Of a stretch of DNA of 64,000 nucleotides, positions 35,324-43,595 are shown in pieces. Within the stretch, counting starts at the first letter, position 1. The number at the start of each line of letters is the position of its first letter. This DNA comes from Pseudomonas frederiksbergensis. GTDB taxonomy: Bacteria > Pseudomonadota > Gammaproteobacteria > Pseudomonadales > Pseudomonadaceae. The position numbers were made by a program, and so were the translations under genes. The notes beneath the pieces are model-generated. The model made no database searches, was not told where the DNA came from, and saw nothing but the letters and a program-made list of their open reading frames with translations. The stretch is from positions 124,001 to 188,000 of the forward strand of contig NZ_MOBM01000021.1 in NCBI RefSeq assembly GCF_003732275.1, in the 5' to 3' direction.

Positions 35324-35398
35324 GCAGATATGCCACTTTGTTCAGCCTCGGGGCGGTGCTTAACTGAAAGTCCCTTGGCTGACCAAAGGAGCCCCGTC

Positions 35399-37048
35399 AT
35401 GAACCTGCATCAGTTCGCCGAAACCCACGAAGTCACCAACCAGCCGCCGTCGCTGGATGGCACCAACCTTTATCGCATCGACCTGCCTTTGCAGGAGTGG
35501 TCGCGGCGTTTCGATGCCGGTTGGGCCGAGTCGCGGATCGACGCTTATGGCGCATTGGCCGGCGGGCCGTTGATGGAGGCGGGGTTTGCGGCCAATCAGA
35601 ACAAACCGGTGTTCGTCAGCCATGACCGTTATGGTCATCGCATCGATCTGGTGGAATTTCACCCGGCCTACCACGAGTTGATGCGCACGGCGGTGGAGCA
35701 TGGCCTGACAGGCTTGCCCTGGACCGACCCGAAACCGGGCGCCCACGTTGCCCGCGCGTCCATGACGTATTTGCACAGTCAGGCTGAAGCCGGCAGCGGA
35801 TGCCCGCTGACCATGACCTTCGCCAGCGTCCCGGCGATGCGCCTGCAACCGGATCTGGCCGAACAATGGTTGCCGAAAATTCTCGCCACCGAATACGACC
35901 CGCGCAACGTCGGCATGGCCCACAAGGCCGGGGTCACCATCGGCATGGCCATGACCGAGAAACAGGGAGGCACCGATGTGCGGGCCAACACCACCAAGGC
36001 TTATCCGGTCGGCGCCAGTGGTCCCGGTCAGGCGTATGAACTGGTGGGCCACAAGTGGTTCTGCTCGGCACCGATGTGCGACGCCTTCCTGACCCTGGCC
36101 CAGACCGACAAAGGCTTGACCTGTTTCCTGCTGCCACGTCATCGCCCGGACGACACCCGCAATCAGTTCTACATCCAGCGGCTGAAGAACAAACTCGGCA
36201 ACTGGTCCAATGCCTCCAGCGAGGTGGAGTTCCGTGGCGCTCTGGCCTGGATGGTCGGCGAAGAGGGCCGGGGCGTTCCGACTATCATCGAAATGGTCGC
36301 CATGACCCGTTTCGATTGCATGGTCGGCTCCAGCGCGCTGATGCGCCAGGCGCTGACCCAGGCCAGCCATCATTGCGCCCATCGCAAGGTCGGTGGCAAG
36401 TTGCTGAGCGAGCAACCCTTGATGCAAAACGTACTGGCCGACCTGGCCCTGGAAAGCGAAGCGGCGTTGGCCTTGAGTTTGCGCATGGGCCGGGCGCTGG
36501 ATCATCTGGATGACGAGCACGAAGCGAAATTCGCCCGACTGGTGACAGCGGTGGGCAAGTACTGGATCTGCAAACGCGCGCCCGTGATGATCAATGAGGC
36601 TGCCGAATGCATGGGCGGCGCCGGTTATGTCGAAGAAAGCATCCTGCCGCGGCTGTACCGTGAGGCACCGGTCAATTCGACGTGGGAAGGTTCCGGCAAC
36701 GTGCAATGCCTCGACGTATTACGCGCATTGTCGAAAGAGCCGGGTGTGCTTGATGTGCTGTTCAGCGAGTTGGGCGACGGTCATGGCGACAAACGTCTGG
36801 CCGCGCACATCAGCCAATTGCAGGCGGCGTTCAAGGGCACCGACGACATTCAATACCGCGCCCGCCAGCTTACCGAAGACATTGCTTTGGGGCTTCAGGC
36901 CAAGCTGTTGCTGGAGGCGGGGAATGCGGTGGTCAGTGATGCCTTCATCGCCAGTCGTCTCGGTTCGACCGGTCGGGTGTATGGAACATTGCCTCGCGGG
37001 CTGGATGTGGAAGCGATTGTGTCTCGGTCGACTCCGCAAGGCTTGTGA
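35399..37048 (+). CDS. AidB-like acyl-CoA dehydrogenase
   Basis: This FAD-dependent protein of the acyl-CoA dehydrogenase superfamily has the longer, AidB type of chain (549 residues). Key parts are the N-terminal NQPPSLDGTNLYRIDLPLQEW, the FAD-binding TIGMAMTEKQGGTDVRANTT, and ECMGGAGYVEESILPRLYREAP. AidB in E. coli protects DNA in the adaptive response to alkylation and has weak isovaleryl-CoA dehydrogenase activity; whether this copy does so is inference. AAAGGAG precedes the ATG at 35399. It follows the LadS gene by 75 bases. Confidence 0.88.
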   Translation: MNLHQFAETHEVTNQPPSLDGTNLYRIDLPLQEWSRRFDAGWAESRIDAYGALAGGPLMEAGFAANQNKPVFVSHDRYGHRIDLVEFHPAYHELMRTAVEHGLTGLPWTDPKPGAHVARASMTYLHSQAEAGSGCPLTMTFASVPAMRLQPDLAEQWLPKILATEYDPRNVGMAHKAGVTIGMAMTEKQGGTDVRANTTKAYPVGASGPGQAYELVGHKWFCSAPMCDAFLTLAQTDKGLTCFLLPRHRPDDTRNQFYIQRLKNKLGNWSNASSEVEFRGALAWMVGEEGRGVPTIIEMVAMTRFDCMVGSSALMRQALTQASHHCAHRKVGGKLLSEQPLMQNVLADLALESEAALALSLRMGRALDHLDDEHEAKFARLVTAVGKYWICKRAPVMINEAAECMGGAGYVEESILPRLYREAPVNSTWEGSGNVQCLDVLRALSKEPGVLDVLFSELGDGHGDKRLAAHISQLQAAFKGTDDIQYRARQLTEDIALGLQAKLLLEAGNAVVSDAFIASRLGSTGRVYGTLPRGLDVEAIVSRSTPQGL

Positions 37049-37062
37049 TCGACACTGAGCCA

Positions 37063-37154
37063 ATGTGGGAGCGAGCCTGCTCGCGATGGCTGAGTAACAT
37101 CCGACATTGAAGTCGACTGTCACGCCGCTATCGCGAGCAGGCTCGCTCCCACAT
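37063..37154. repeat. REP doublet, GTGGGAGCGAGCCTGC class
   Basis: Inverted 28-base copies at 37063-37090 and 37127-37154, differing at one position (GATGGC versus GATAGC). It lies between the aidB-like gene and amn. Confidence 0.9.
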
Positions 37155-37262
37155 TGGATCTCTGCGCTTCGCCATTGGTGTGCAGCCAACACTTCACTGT
37201 TCCCGTGAAGCGATGATGCAGGCAAGATGAGGGTCTGCAAGTCAGAACACAGGAAGCTGATC

Positions 37263-38726
37263 GTGACCGAAGCGTTTATTGTTGTTCAAACCGCCGAGCA
37301 AGCCGTGGATCGGCTTGCTGCCTTGCACGAGCGTGCAACCACAGCGCTGAATCAGGCGCTCAAGCGTTATCTCAAGGATCGCGTCGAGCCGGACGCTGAG
37401 CAGCGTGCTCTGTTTCGTTATCCCGAGTTGCGTCTGACCTACCTTTGCCAGGGCGAAGTCCCACAGACCACTCGCGCCTATGCCAAGGTTCAACTGCCGG
37501 GAACCTATAGCGTCACCGTCACCCATCCCCGTGCCTTCCGCAAATACTTGCTGGAACAACTTGTCCCGTTGATGCACGACTTCACCGTGACCGTGGAAGT
37601 CGGCGTCAGTCAGCAGAACATTCCGTATCCGTACGTGGTCGAGCAGGGCGATGAACTGGCCGGTTCCGGCGTCACGGCGGCGGTGCTGGCGCGAGTGTTC
37701 CCGAGTACGGATTTGTCGGCCGCCACCGATGGCATTGCCGATGGCTTGTACGATTGGGAAAACACCGACCCGCTGCCACTGGCCCTGTTCGACGCCGCGC
37801 GGGTGGACTTCTCCCTGCGCCGGCTGGTGCATTACACCGGCAGCGACTGGCGCCATGTGCAGCCGTGGATTCTGCTGACCAACTACCACCGCTATGTCGA
37901 CCAGTTCATCGTTCATGGCCTGGAGCAATTGCGCAACGATCCGCGTTTTGTGCGCATGGTGTTGCCGGGCAACGTGATCATCGAAAAGGGCATGGACCAC
38001 GGCGAGGCGTCGGCGATTGCCGCGGGCGTGGTCTGGCATCGTTACCAGATGCCGGCCTATCACCTGATCGCCAGCGACGGCCATGGCGTGACCCTGGTGA
38101 ACATTGGCGTCGGCCCGTCCAACGCCAAGAACATCACCGATCACCTGGCCGTACTGCGTCCGCATTGCTGGCTGATGATTGGTCACTGTGGCGGCTTGCG
38201 TCAGTCGCAGACCATTGGCGACTACGTGCTGGCCCACGCTTATATGCGCCGCGACGGGATTCTCGACCGGGTCGTGCCGCCGAACATTCCGATTCCGGCC
38301 TTGGCCGAAGTGCAGATGGCGTTGCAGCAAGCGGCGGCGAACATCACCGGTGAGAAGGGCGACGAGCTGAAGAAGCGCCTGCGTACCGGCACCGTGTTGA
38401 CCTACGACGACCGTAACTGGGAACTGCGCTGGGCGCAGGAACGTCCGCTGATCAACCTGTCCCGCGCCGTGGCGGTGGACATGGAAAGCGGCACCATCGC
38501 CGCGCAGGGTTACCGCTTGCGGGTGCCATACGGCACGTTGCTCTGTGTGTCGGATAAACCGTTGCACAGCGAAATCAAACTGCCGGGTTCGGCCAACGCC
38601 TTCTATGAACGCGCGGTCAGCCAGCACTTGAAGATCGGCATCGAAGCGGTGGATCTGTTGCGCACCGAGCTCAACTCGCTGCATTCGCGCAAACTGCGCA
38701 GCTTCGACGAGCCGCCGTTCCGCTAA
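37263..38726 (+). CDS. amn: AMP nucleosidase
   Basis: Amn hydrolyses AMP to adenine and ribose 5-phosphate, adjusting the adenylate pool. An N-terminal Amn-specific domain (about 1-175; ELRLTYLCQGEVPQTTRAYAKV) precedes a nucleoside-phosphorylase-type catalytic domain with MIGHCGGLR and VAVDMESGTIAAQGYR. The start is GTG 37263 (MTEAFIVVQTAEQ), with AGGAAG about 8 bases before it; the 12 extra codons upstream are not conserved in feel. At 487 residues it matches the E. coli enzyme. Confidence 0.95.
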   Translation: MTEAFIVVQTAEQAVDRLAALHERATTALNQALKRYLKDRVEPDAEQRALFRYPELRLTYLCQGEVPQTTRAYAKVQLPGTYSVTVTHPRAFRKYLLEQLVPLMHDFTVTVEVGVSQQNIPYPYVVEQGDELAGSGVTAAVLARVFPSTDLSAATDGIADGLYDWENTDPLPLALFDAARVDFSLRRLVHYTGSDWRHVQPWILLTNYHRYVDQFIVHGLEQLRNDPRFVRMVLPGNVIIEKGMDHGEASAIAAGVVWHRYQMPAYHLIASDGHGVTLVNIGVGPSNAKNITDHLAVLRPHCWLMIGHCGGLRQSQTIGDYVLAHAYMRRDGILDRVVPPNIPIPALAEVQMALQQAAANITGEKGDELKKRLRTGTVLTYDDRNWELRWAQERPLINLSRAVAVDMESGTIAAQGYRLRVPYGTLLCVSDKPLHSEIKLPGSANAFYERAVSQHLKIGIEAVDLLRTELNSLHSRKLRSFDEPPFR

Positions 38727-38798
38727 CGGTTTGTCATGGTCATTTGGCGGTCGGGGCACTAGCATGGTGAGCCCTGACCGTTAGATGTTCTTCTCGCC

Positions 38799-39440
38799 AT
38801 GTCTCGTCCTCCACGTCCTGTTTCCCGCCGCCCTGGCGTGAAGCCTGTGCCATCCTCATCAGCCCCGCGTCGTGTCGCCAAAGCGCCGCCGGCCGAGCCG
38901 AAACTGATTCTGTTCAACAAACCTTTCGATGTGCTGACGCAATTCAGCGACGGCGAAGGGCGGGCGACGCTCAAGGATTTCATCGAAATTCCGGGGATCT
39001 ACCCGGCAGGGCGGCTGGACCGCGACAGCGAAGGCTTGTTGCTGCTGACCAATGACGGCCAGCTTCAGGCGCGAATTGCCGACCCGAAACACAAGTTGGC
39101 CAAGACCTATTGGGTGCAAGTAGAAGGTGAGCCTACCGCTGAGCAGTTGCAGCGCTTGCGCGATGGCGTCGAGCTGAACGACGGCATGACATTGCCGGCC
39201 GAGGCGCGACAACTGGATGAGCCTGAACTGTGGCCGCGCAACCCGCCAGTGCGCTTTCGTAAAAGCGTGCCCACCAGCTGGCTGGAACTGGTGATTCGCG
39301 AAGGCCGCAACCGTCAGGTACGGCGCATGACCGCGGCGGTCGGCTTGCCGACGTTGCGTCTGGTGCGGGTCAGAATCGGTGACTGGTCGATCGAAGGGCT
39401 CGATCAGGGCCAGTGGAAGGAAGTGCCGGCGCGCTTATAG
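38799..39440 (+). CDS. rluE: 23S rRNA pseudouridine synthase, RluE type
   Basis: This RsuA-family enzyme most likely makes pseudouridine 2457 in 23S rRNA. There is no S4 domain: after a basic, proline-rich N-terminus (about 1-33) comes LILFNKPFDVLTQFSD, then the catalytic Asp in YPAGRLDRDSEGLLLLTNDG, and REGRNRQVRRMTAAVGLPTLRL. The choice of RluE over other RsuA members rests on the missing S4 domain and the PFDVLTQFSD segment. Its 3' end overlaps the converging DUF2788 gene by six bases. Confidence 0.9.
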   Translation: MSRPPRPVSRRPGVKPVPSSSAPRRVAKAPPAEPKLILFNKPFDVLTQFSDGEGRATLKDFIEIPGIYPAGRLDRDSEGLLLLTNDGQLQARIADPKHKLAKTYWVQVEGEPTAEQLQRLRDGVELNDGMTLPAEARQLDEPELWPRNPPVRFRKSVPTSWLELVIREGRNRQVRRMTAAVGLPTLRLVRVRIGDWSIEGLDQGQWKEVPARL

Positions 39441-39644
39441 AGTGCCGGATTCGATCAGACCGATCACCACGCTTTTGATCACGAATGCGGCCACGCCCAG
39501 CCCCAGTACGAAAAAGAGAATGAACGAGCCGAAGCGCCCGGCCTTGGATTTCTTCGCCAGATCCCAGACGATGAAACCCATGAAAATGATCAGGATGCTG
39601 ACCAGTCCAGTCATCATCCACTCTTCGAGTACTGCAGGATCCAT
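39435..39644 (-). CDS. DUF2788 small membrane protein
   Basis: This 69-residue protein has two hydrophobic helices (about 12-30 and 40-62) joined by a basic loop DLAKKSKAGRFG, which should face the cytoplasm. It matches the DUF2788 pattern found next to rluE in Pseudomonas. Function is unknown. Its end overlaps rluE by six bases tail to tail. Confidence 0.88.
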   Translation of the reverse strand: MDPAVLEEWMMTGLVSILIIFMGFIVWDLAKKSKAGRFGSFILFFVLGLGVAAFVIKSVVIGLIESGTL

Positions 39645-39734
39645 TGAATATCTCCAGCGTGGGTGGGGCTAAAAGGCGCTGGAGTATACGCCATCGTGGA
39701 TTGGCGGGGCATTGACCTGCGTCGGTGTGTCGCA

Positions 39735-39868
39735 CTGTGGCGAGGGAGCTTGCTCCCGTTGGGTTGCGCAGCAGCCCCAAAACCAGCCAATGAGTTGTAC
39801 CTGACACGCCGCGTTCTCTGATTTTACGACCGCTGCGCAGCCGAGCGGGAGCAAGCTCCCTCGCCACA
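39735..39868. repeat. REP doublet, TGTGGCGAGGGAGCTTGC class
   Basis: The left copy starts at 39735 and the right copy ends at about 39868; the inner homology GGGTTGCGCAGC / GCTGCGCAGCC is diverged. It lies between the DUF2788 start and the end of the Lrp-type gene. Confidence 0.87.
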
Positions 39869-39877
39869 AAGGCATTC

Positions 39878-40357
39878 TCAGTTGCGCAAATGAGTCAGCG
39901 GCAACTCGGTGCTGTTGAGCACCTGGTTCAACACAAAACTCGACCGCACACTCGTCACCCCTTCAATCCGGGTGAGATGCCCCAGCAGCAGTTTCTGATA
40001 GTGGTCCATGTCCGGCACCACCACCTTGAGCTGATAATCCGCATCCATCCCCGTCACCAGGCTGCATTCCAGCACTTGCGGCAAGGTGCGAATGGCGGCT
40101 TCGAAGTTCTCGAAACGCTCGGGAGTATGGCGGTCCATGCCGATCAGCACATAGGCTGTCAGGCTCAGGCCGAGCATCTTGCGGTCCAGCAAGGCGACCT
40201 GGCGGGTGATGTAACCGTCGTCTTCCAGTTGCTTGACCCGCCGCGAGCAAGGCGAAGGCGACAGGCCGATGCGTTCGGCCAATTCCTGATTGGAGATGCG
40301 CGCGTCGCGCTGTAATTCCGCCAAAATGCTCAAGTCGTATCGGTCGAGTTTGCTCAT
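39878..40357 (-). CDS. Lrp/AsnC-family transcriptional regulator
   Basis: This 159-residue regulator has an N-terminal winged HTH (about 4-52; LDRYDLSILAELQRDARISNQELAERIGLS) and a C-terminal RAM/ACT domain (about 65-150) with VTGMDADYQLKVVV. The start MSKLDRYD is preferred over an ATG six codons earlier. Lrp-type regulators often control the divergent neighbour; here a 436-base gap without an obvious target gene lies upstream, so its target may be elsewhere, may be lost, or may be the RNA suspected there. Confidence 0.92.
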   Translation of the reverse strand: MSKLDRYDLSILAELQRDARISNQELAERIGLSPSPCSRRVKQLEDDGYITRQVALLDRKMLGLSLTAYVLIGMDRHTPERFENFEAAIRTLPQVLECSLVTGMDADYQLKVVVPDMDHYQKLLLGHLTRIEGVTSVRSSFVLNQVLNSTELPLTHLRN

Positions 40358-40793
40358 CAATCTGGCCTTTGTCATAACTATTGCGGCAGATTATCTATCC
40401 CGAGTTAAAAATTGCGCAAGTGATGTTTATTTGAGCAATCTTCGCAATCCTCTGTCGTCGCTCCGGGCCTATTCTTATCACCAGAATCACTGCTCGGACA
40501 AACAGTCCAATGCGGCTCGCCCAATCAGGCCGGCTGCGGTCGCCACCCCCACCGGGGATGTGTCGGCCCCCGAGCTACACACTGTCCAGAAGACGGCGTG
40601 AGGTGAGCCGACGTCATAAGCGTCGAGCACGGACGAAGTTCTCAAAGGGAGGCCGACGGGTCTCCCTTTTTTCTTGCCCGCAATTTCTCTCCGGCCCTCA
40701 ATAAATAAGTTGCGTGACTGATAACCTGTCACAGAACCCGGCTTGCACTTTCCCAGTCTTACGTACAGGCCCTAACCCGCAGTGAGGAATAGC
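40358..40793. other. Long non-coding gap with a terminator (436 bases)
   Basis: The first 90 bases beside the Lrp gene are AT-rich, with repeated TTGCG/GCAAT half-sites that could be Lrp sites. From about 40500 the DNA becomes GC-rich and holds two hairpins: CGACG-TCATAAG-CGTCG (40609-40625) and the strong terminator at 40644-40672. Small frames cross it in both directions (for example from ATG 40510), but they lack ribosome sites and normal composition. I consider it non-coding; a transcript ending at 40672 is likely. Confidence 0.5.
40644..40672 (+). terminator. Strong intrinsic terminator, GACG tetraloop, no upstream gene
   Basis: AAAGGGAGGCC (40644-40654) pairs with GGTCTCCCTTT, with one G-U wobble, around GACG. 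Six T residues (40667-40672) follow. There is no + strand gene for 1.2 kb upstream (rluE ends at 39440), so it ends an unassigned transcript. Confidence 0.85.
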
Positions 40794-41882
40794 ATGAAGT
40801 CGCGCATCTGGCGTTTGACCGGTGTTGGTTTGCTGTGTGTGAGTGTCACTGCGCAATCGCTGGCCGCTGAGCCGCAATATCGCGGTCCCGATAGCGGGGA
40901 GCGTGGGGCGGATCATCAGGGCAAAGGTCAGGGTCATGACGGTAACAATCAGCCTCGCCATCAGAACAACGAAATCATTCGTGGCGACAACAGCCGCAAG
41001 TTCGAGCTCCACGACCAGAATCAGGGCGGCGAGCGTCAGAACCGGCCCTCGCACGATCCCAATACTCAGGGTGGCCAGTGGCAGAACCGTGCGCCGCACG
41101 AATCCAGCAATCAGGGTGGCCAGTGGCAGAACCGTGTACAGCACGACTCCAATGTTCAGGAGCGAGCGCCGCAACAACCCAGTAACAATCTGCCGATCCA
41201 GGGCCGGCCCGATACGGTGCGCCAGACCCAGGAACCCCGGCGTGGCTACTATCAGGACGAACCGCGGCGCAACAATGACAACCGGAATTGGCAGACTGGC
41301 GGTCAGGGTTCACGTCATGATGACCGTCGCTGGCCCGGTCGCCCGGATGGGCACGGCAATGGCTGGGGCCCCGGCCCGCAGTATCGTCCGGGGTACGTGA
41401 TCGATCGCTTTCCGGAGCGCAACTACCGCGTGCCGTATCGTGGCCAGGATTATTTCTATTCCGGTGGTTACTGGTATCGCCCGCAAGGCCCGCGTTACGT
41501 GGTGGTTCAGCCGCCTCGCGGGATTCGGGTCAGCTACTTGCCCGATTACGCGCGTGAAGTATGGATCGGTGGCGCGTTGTTGTTCCTGGCGGCCGGCGCG
41601 TATTACGCCTATCAGGAGAGCACTCGGGATTACGTCGTGGTCGAACCACCGGTGCAGCCGCAACCGGTGGGCAGTGGTTATGACGTGGTGGCGTATCCGG
41701 CCAACGGCCAGTCGCCAGAGGAGGTCAGTCGGGACGGTTACGAGTGTTATCGCTGGGCTGTGGAGCAGAGCGGTTTTGATCCGCGCGCCGTCACCTATCA
41801 ACCGGATCCGTCGGTGGTGCAAGCCTACCGACAGGCCCAGGGCAACTGCCTGAGCAGTCGCGGTTATCAGGTGAGTTACTGA
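40794..41882 (+). CDS. DUF6515-type periplasmic/envelope protein with tandem repeats
   Basis: This 362-residue protein of unknown function has a signal peptide (about 1-25, ending SLAAEP). The first half of the mature chain is a disordered, Gln/Asn/Arg-rich region, with two 15-residue repeats containing QGGQWQNR. A conserved aromatic block (YYSGGYWYRPQGPRYVVVQPP) precedes one membrane helix (about 255-275; WIGGALLFLAAGAYYAYQ), and a C-terminal domain with two cysteines (YECYRW, GNCLSS) follows. The family name is from memory. GAGG lies 7 bases before the ATG. Confidence 0.78.
   Translation: MKSRIWRLTGVGLLCVSVTAQSLAAEPQYRGPDSGERGADHQGKGQGHDGNNQPRHQNNEIIRGDNSRKFELHDQNQGGERQNRPSHDPNTQGGQWQNRAPHESSNQGGQWQNRVQHDSNVQERAPQQPSNNLPIQGRPDTVRQTQEPRRGYYQDEPRRNNDNRNWQTGGQGSRHDDRRWPGRPDGHGNGWGPGPQYRPGYVIDRFPERNYRVPYRGQDYFYSGGYWYRPQGPRYVVVQPPRGIRVSYLPDYAREVWIGGALLFLAAGAYYAYQESTRDYVVVEPPVQPQPVGSGYDVVAYPANGQSPEEVSRDGYECYRWAVEQSGFDPRAVTYQPDPSVVQAYRQAQGNCLSSRGYQVSY
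41066..41136 (+). repeat. In-frame 45-base tandem repeat in the DUF6515 gene
   Basis: A 26-base block (TCAGGGTGGCCAGTGG...) occurs at 41066-41091 and, identically, at 41111-41136. The period is 45 bases, or 15 codons. A weaker third unit precedes it (CAGGGCGGCGAGCGTCAGAACC near 41023). Slippage between units would change the protein length in frame. Confidence 0.8.
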
Positions 41883-42772
41883 ACCCTGGCGGTGTTCACC
41901 ACTTCCTGCGGGTCGGCATGCACCAGCACTTCGGCTCGCGGGTAGGCGGTGTGAATCGCATCGGCGGCTTGATCGCTGATGCCGTGGGCGACTGACAGAG
42001 TCAGCTCCCCCGGCAATTCCAGATGCAACTGCACGAACCACTGATTGCCGGAGATCCGTGTGCGCAGGTCGTGGGCGCCCAAAACTCCCGGTACGTTGCA
42101 GGCCAGTTCAAGCATGTGCTGGCTGACATCCGGCGGCAGCTCTTCATCCATCAGCACTGCAAAACTTTCCCGGGCGATATGAATGGCGCTCCAGAGGATG
42201 TAGGCGGCGATCCCCAATCCGAACCAAGGGTCGACTTGATGCCAGCCAAACCCGGCCAGCACCAGCGCCACCAGAATGCTGCCGTTGAGCAGCAGGTCCG
42301 AGCGGTAATGCAGGGAGTCGGCACTCACGGCGTTGGAACCGGTTGCCTTGATCACCCGATGCTGCAACATCAGCAGGGCCACGGTCAGGGCGAGGGAGAA
42401 CACAATCACCCCGATGCTGAGCCACGCTGCGCCTATCGGCTCCGGATGTTTCAACCGTTCGATCGCCTGCAAGGCAATCAGCACCGCACTGCCGCCAATA
42501 AACAGCGCCTGAGCCATGCCCGCCAATGATTCGGCCTTGCCATGCCCGTAACGATGATCGTCGTCGGCCGGGCGCAAGGCGTAATGCACGGCCAGCAGAT
42601 TGAGCAGCGAGCTGACACCATCGAGTGCCGAGTCGGTCAGCCCGGCGAGCATGCTCACCGAACCGCTCAGCCACCAGGCAATGGCTTTGGCGACGATCAA
42701 CGTGCATGCGACCGCCACCGAGGCGCGCGTCGCCAGCCGCAGCAGGCGGGCGTGTTCGGTACTGGTGGTCAT
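41876..42772 (-). CDS. Cation diffusion facilitator (FieF-like)
   Basis: This 298-residue metal exporter of the CDF family has six membrane helices, followed by a cytoplasmic ferredoxin-like domain (about 210-290). Metal-site residues are visible in TDSALDGVSSLL (helix 2) and SLHYRSDLLLN (helix 5), the DxxxD/HxxxD layout of FieF-type transporters. HRYGHGKAES marks the second cytoplasmic loop. The metal (Fe, Zn or Mn) cannot be told from sequence alone. It overlaps the DUF6515 3' end by seven bases tail to tail. Confidence 0.92.
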   Translation of the reverse strand: MTTSTEHARLLRLATRASVAVACTLIVAKAIAWWLSGSVSMLAGLTDSALDGVSSLLNLLAVHYALRPADDDHRYGHGKAESLAGMAQALFIGGSAVLIALQAIERLKHPEPIGAAWLSIGVIVFSLALTVALLMLQHRVIKATGSNAVSADSLHYRSDLLLNGSILVALVLAGFGWHQVDPWFGLGIAAYILWSAIHIARESFAVLMDEELPPDVSQHMLELACNVPGVLGAHDLRTRISGNQWFVQLHLELPGELTLSVAHGISDQAADAIHTAYPRAEVLVHADPQEVVNTARVQ

Positions 42773-42813
42773 AAGTGCGGCTTTTCCTTTAAGTGTCCCT
42801 TCGAACGCATGAA

Positions 42814-43233
42814 TTATGCGGCCGGTTGCAGGCCGAACATGGCCAGTTGCTGGGCGCTGCCCTTGTGCTGGATCAGGCGCGGATCGTCCAGCGGGAAGCT
42901 GCGGCCCAATTCAGTTTCGAGAATAGTCTGCAACTTGTGGTTATCGACCTTGCCGTCAGCGCCGATGGCTTCCTTGAGTTTTTCTGGAGCCACCTGAGCA
43001 GTCCGGCCTGGCTCGAAGTAAATGGCGCCCGTGGCGAAGTCCACCGCAAAGGCGATCAGGCCGGGGATGATATAGAACAGGAGACCCACGGCATCCAGCG
43101 CGGCGATGGCCGGGTCGATCTTGCCATCGATCTGACCGCGACGATCCGGGTAGAAAATCGAGCCGCAGGCCGTTACCTGGGTCAGCAAGGTCGCGACCAA
43201 TACACTGCCGATCAAGCGAAAGGGAGCACGCAT
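42814..43233 (-). CDS. Small lipoprotein, unknown function
   Basis: This 139-residue protein has a signal peptide with lipobox (LTQVTACGS; Cys about 23). The mature part has GSIFYPDRRGQIDGKIDPAIAA, a hydrophobic stretch (LLFYIIPGLIAFAVDFATG) and a soluble C-terminal domain (APEKLKEAIGADGKVDNHKLQTIL). The arrangement resembles YceK/YidQ-like lipoproteins, but I am not sure of membership. A GGAG ribosome site precedes it. Confidence 0.82.
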   Translation of the reverse strand: MRAPFRLIGSVLVATLLTQVTACGSIFYPDRRGQIDGKIDPAIAALDAVGLLFYIIPGLIAFAVDFATGAIYFEPGRTAQVAPEKLKEAIGADGKVDNHKLQTILETELGRSFPLDDPRLIQHKGSAQQLAMFGLQPAA

Positions 43234-43595
43234 TTGAAATCTCCTGGGTTATTACAAAACGAAGGGGCGCCTGTATGAATTAGGACCGTGATAAACACCA
43301 AGCAGTTCGCCGTTATACTCGCGGCGGCAGGGCGTGCCCACAGTAAATTGCGGACGCGTCTCACCCCTCCCTGGAATAGTTGAGTATTGAAGTTGTTTTT
43401 TCCAGATCGACCACGCGTAACGGCTGATAAATTTTATTGGGGTTCGGCCCTCCGGGCTGAAGCTGTGGGCGCGCCATGCTGCGTTGCGGGACTTGGCAAG
43501 GAAACGACCCTTACCTGCGTCCCGCGCCTTGCCTGGCACGCCCACAGCTTCAACGCGACTCGCAATTTACTGTGGGCACGCCCTGGGGAGCCAGC
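43234..43595. other. Gap between the lipoprotein gene and hrpB (362 bases)
   Basis: Most of the gap is the nested palindrome described separately. The first 90 bases form the upstream region of the lipoprotein gene. Open frames cross the palindrome on both strands but only because of its GC content; none has a good start site. Confidence 0.6.
43328..43585. repeat. Nested 258-bp palindrome with perfect 25-bp ends (MITE-like)
   Basis: The outer arms at 43328-43352 and 43561-43585 are exact inverses (CAGGGCGTGCCCACAGTA... / ...TACTGTGGGCACGCCCTG). An inner pair, GAAGCTGTGGGCG (43459-43471) and CGCCCACAGCTTC (43539-43551), is also exact, and GCGGGAC/GTCCCGC (43486-43492, 43519-43525) lies inside that. 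The word TGTGGGC-CGCCC recurs in all arms. No transposase frame is present. It ends 10 bases before the hrpB start codon. Confidence 0.85.

Noticed and set aside
40609..40672. Possible guanidine-II (mini-ykkC) riboswitch
   Set aside because: That class needs two hairpins with ACGR loops. Here the loops are TCATAAG and GACG, and moving the second loop to ACGG breaks its stem.
40510..40704. Small frames on both strands across the Lrp/DUF6515 gap
   Set aside because: They lack ribosome sites, run through the terminator stem, and have skewed Arg/Ser/Pro composition typical of shadow frames.
41066..41136. CRISPR-like short repeats
   Set aside because: Only two exact units exist, they are in frame within a coding gene, and there are no cas genes.
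43252..43545. 97-codon frame across the nested palindrome
   Set aside because: It begins and ends in inverted-repeat DNA and has no ribosome site; the open frame is a by-product of the repeat.
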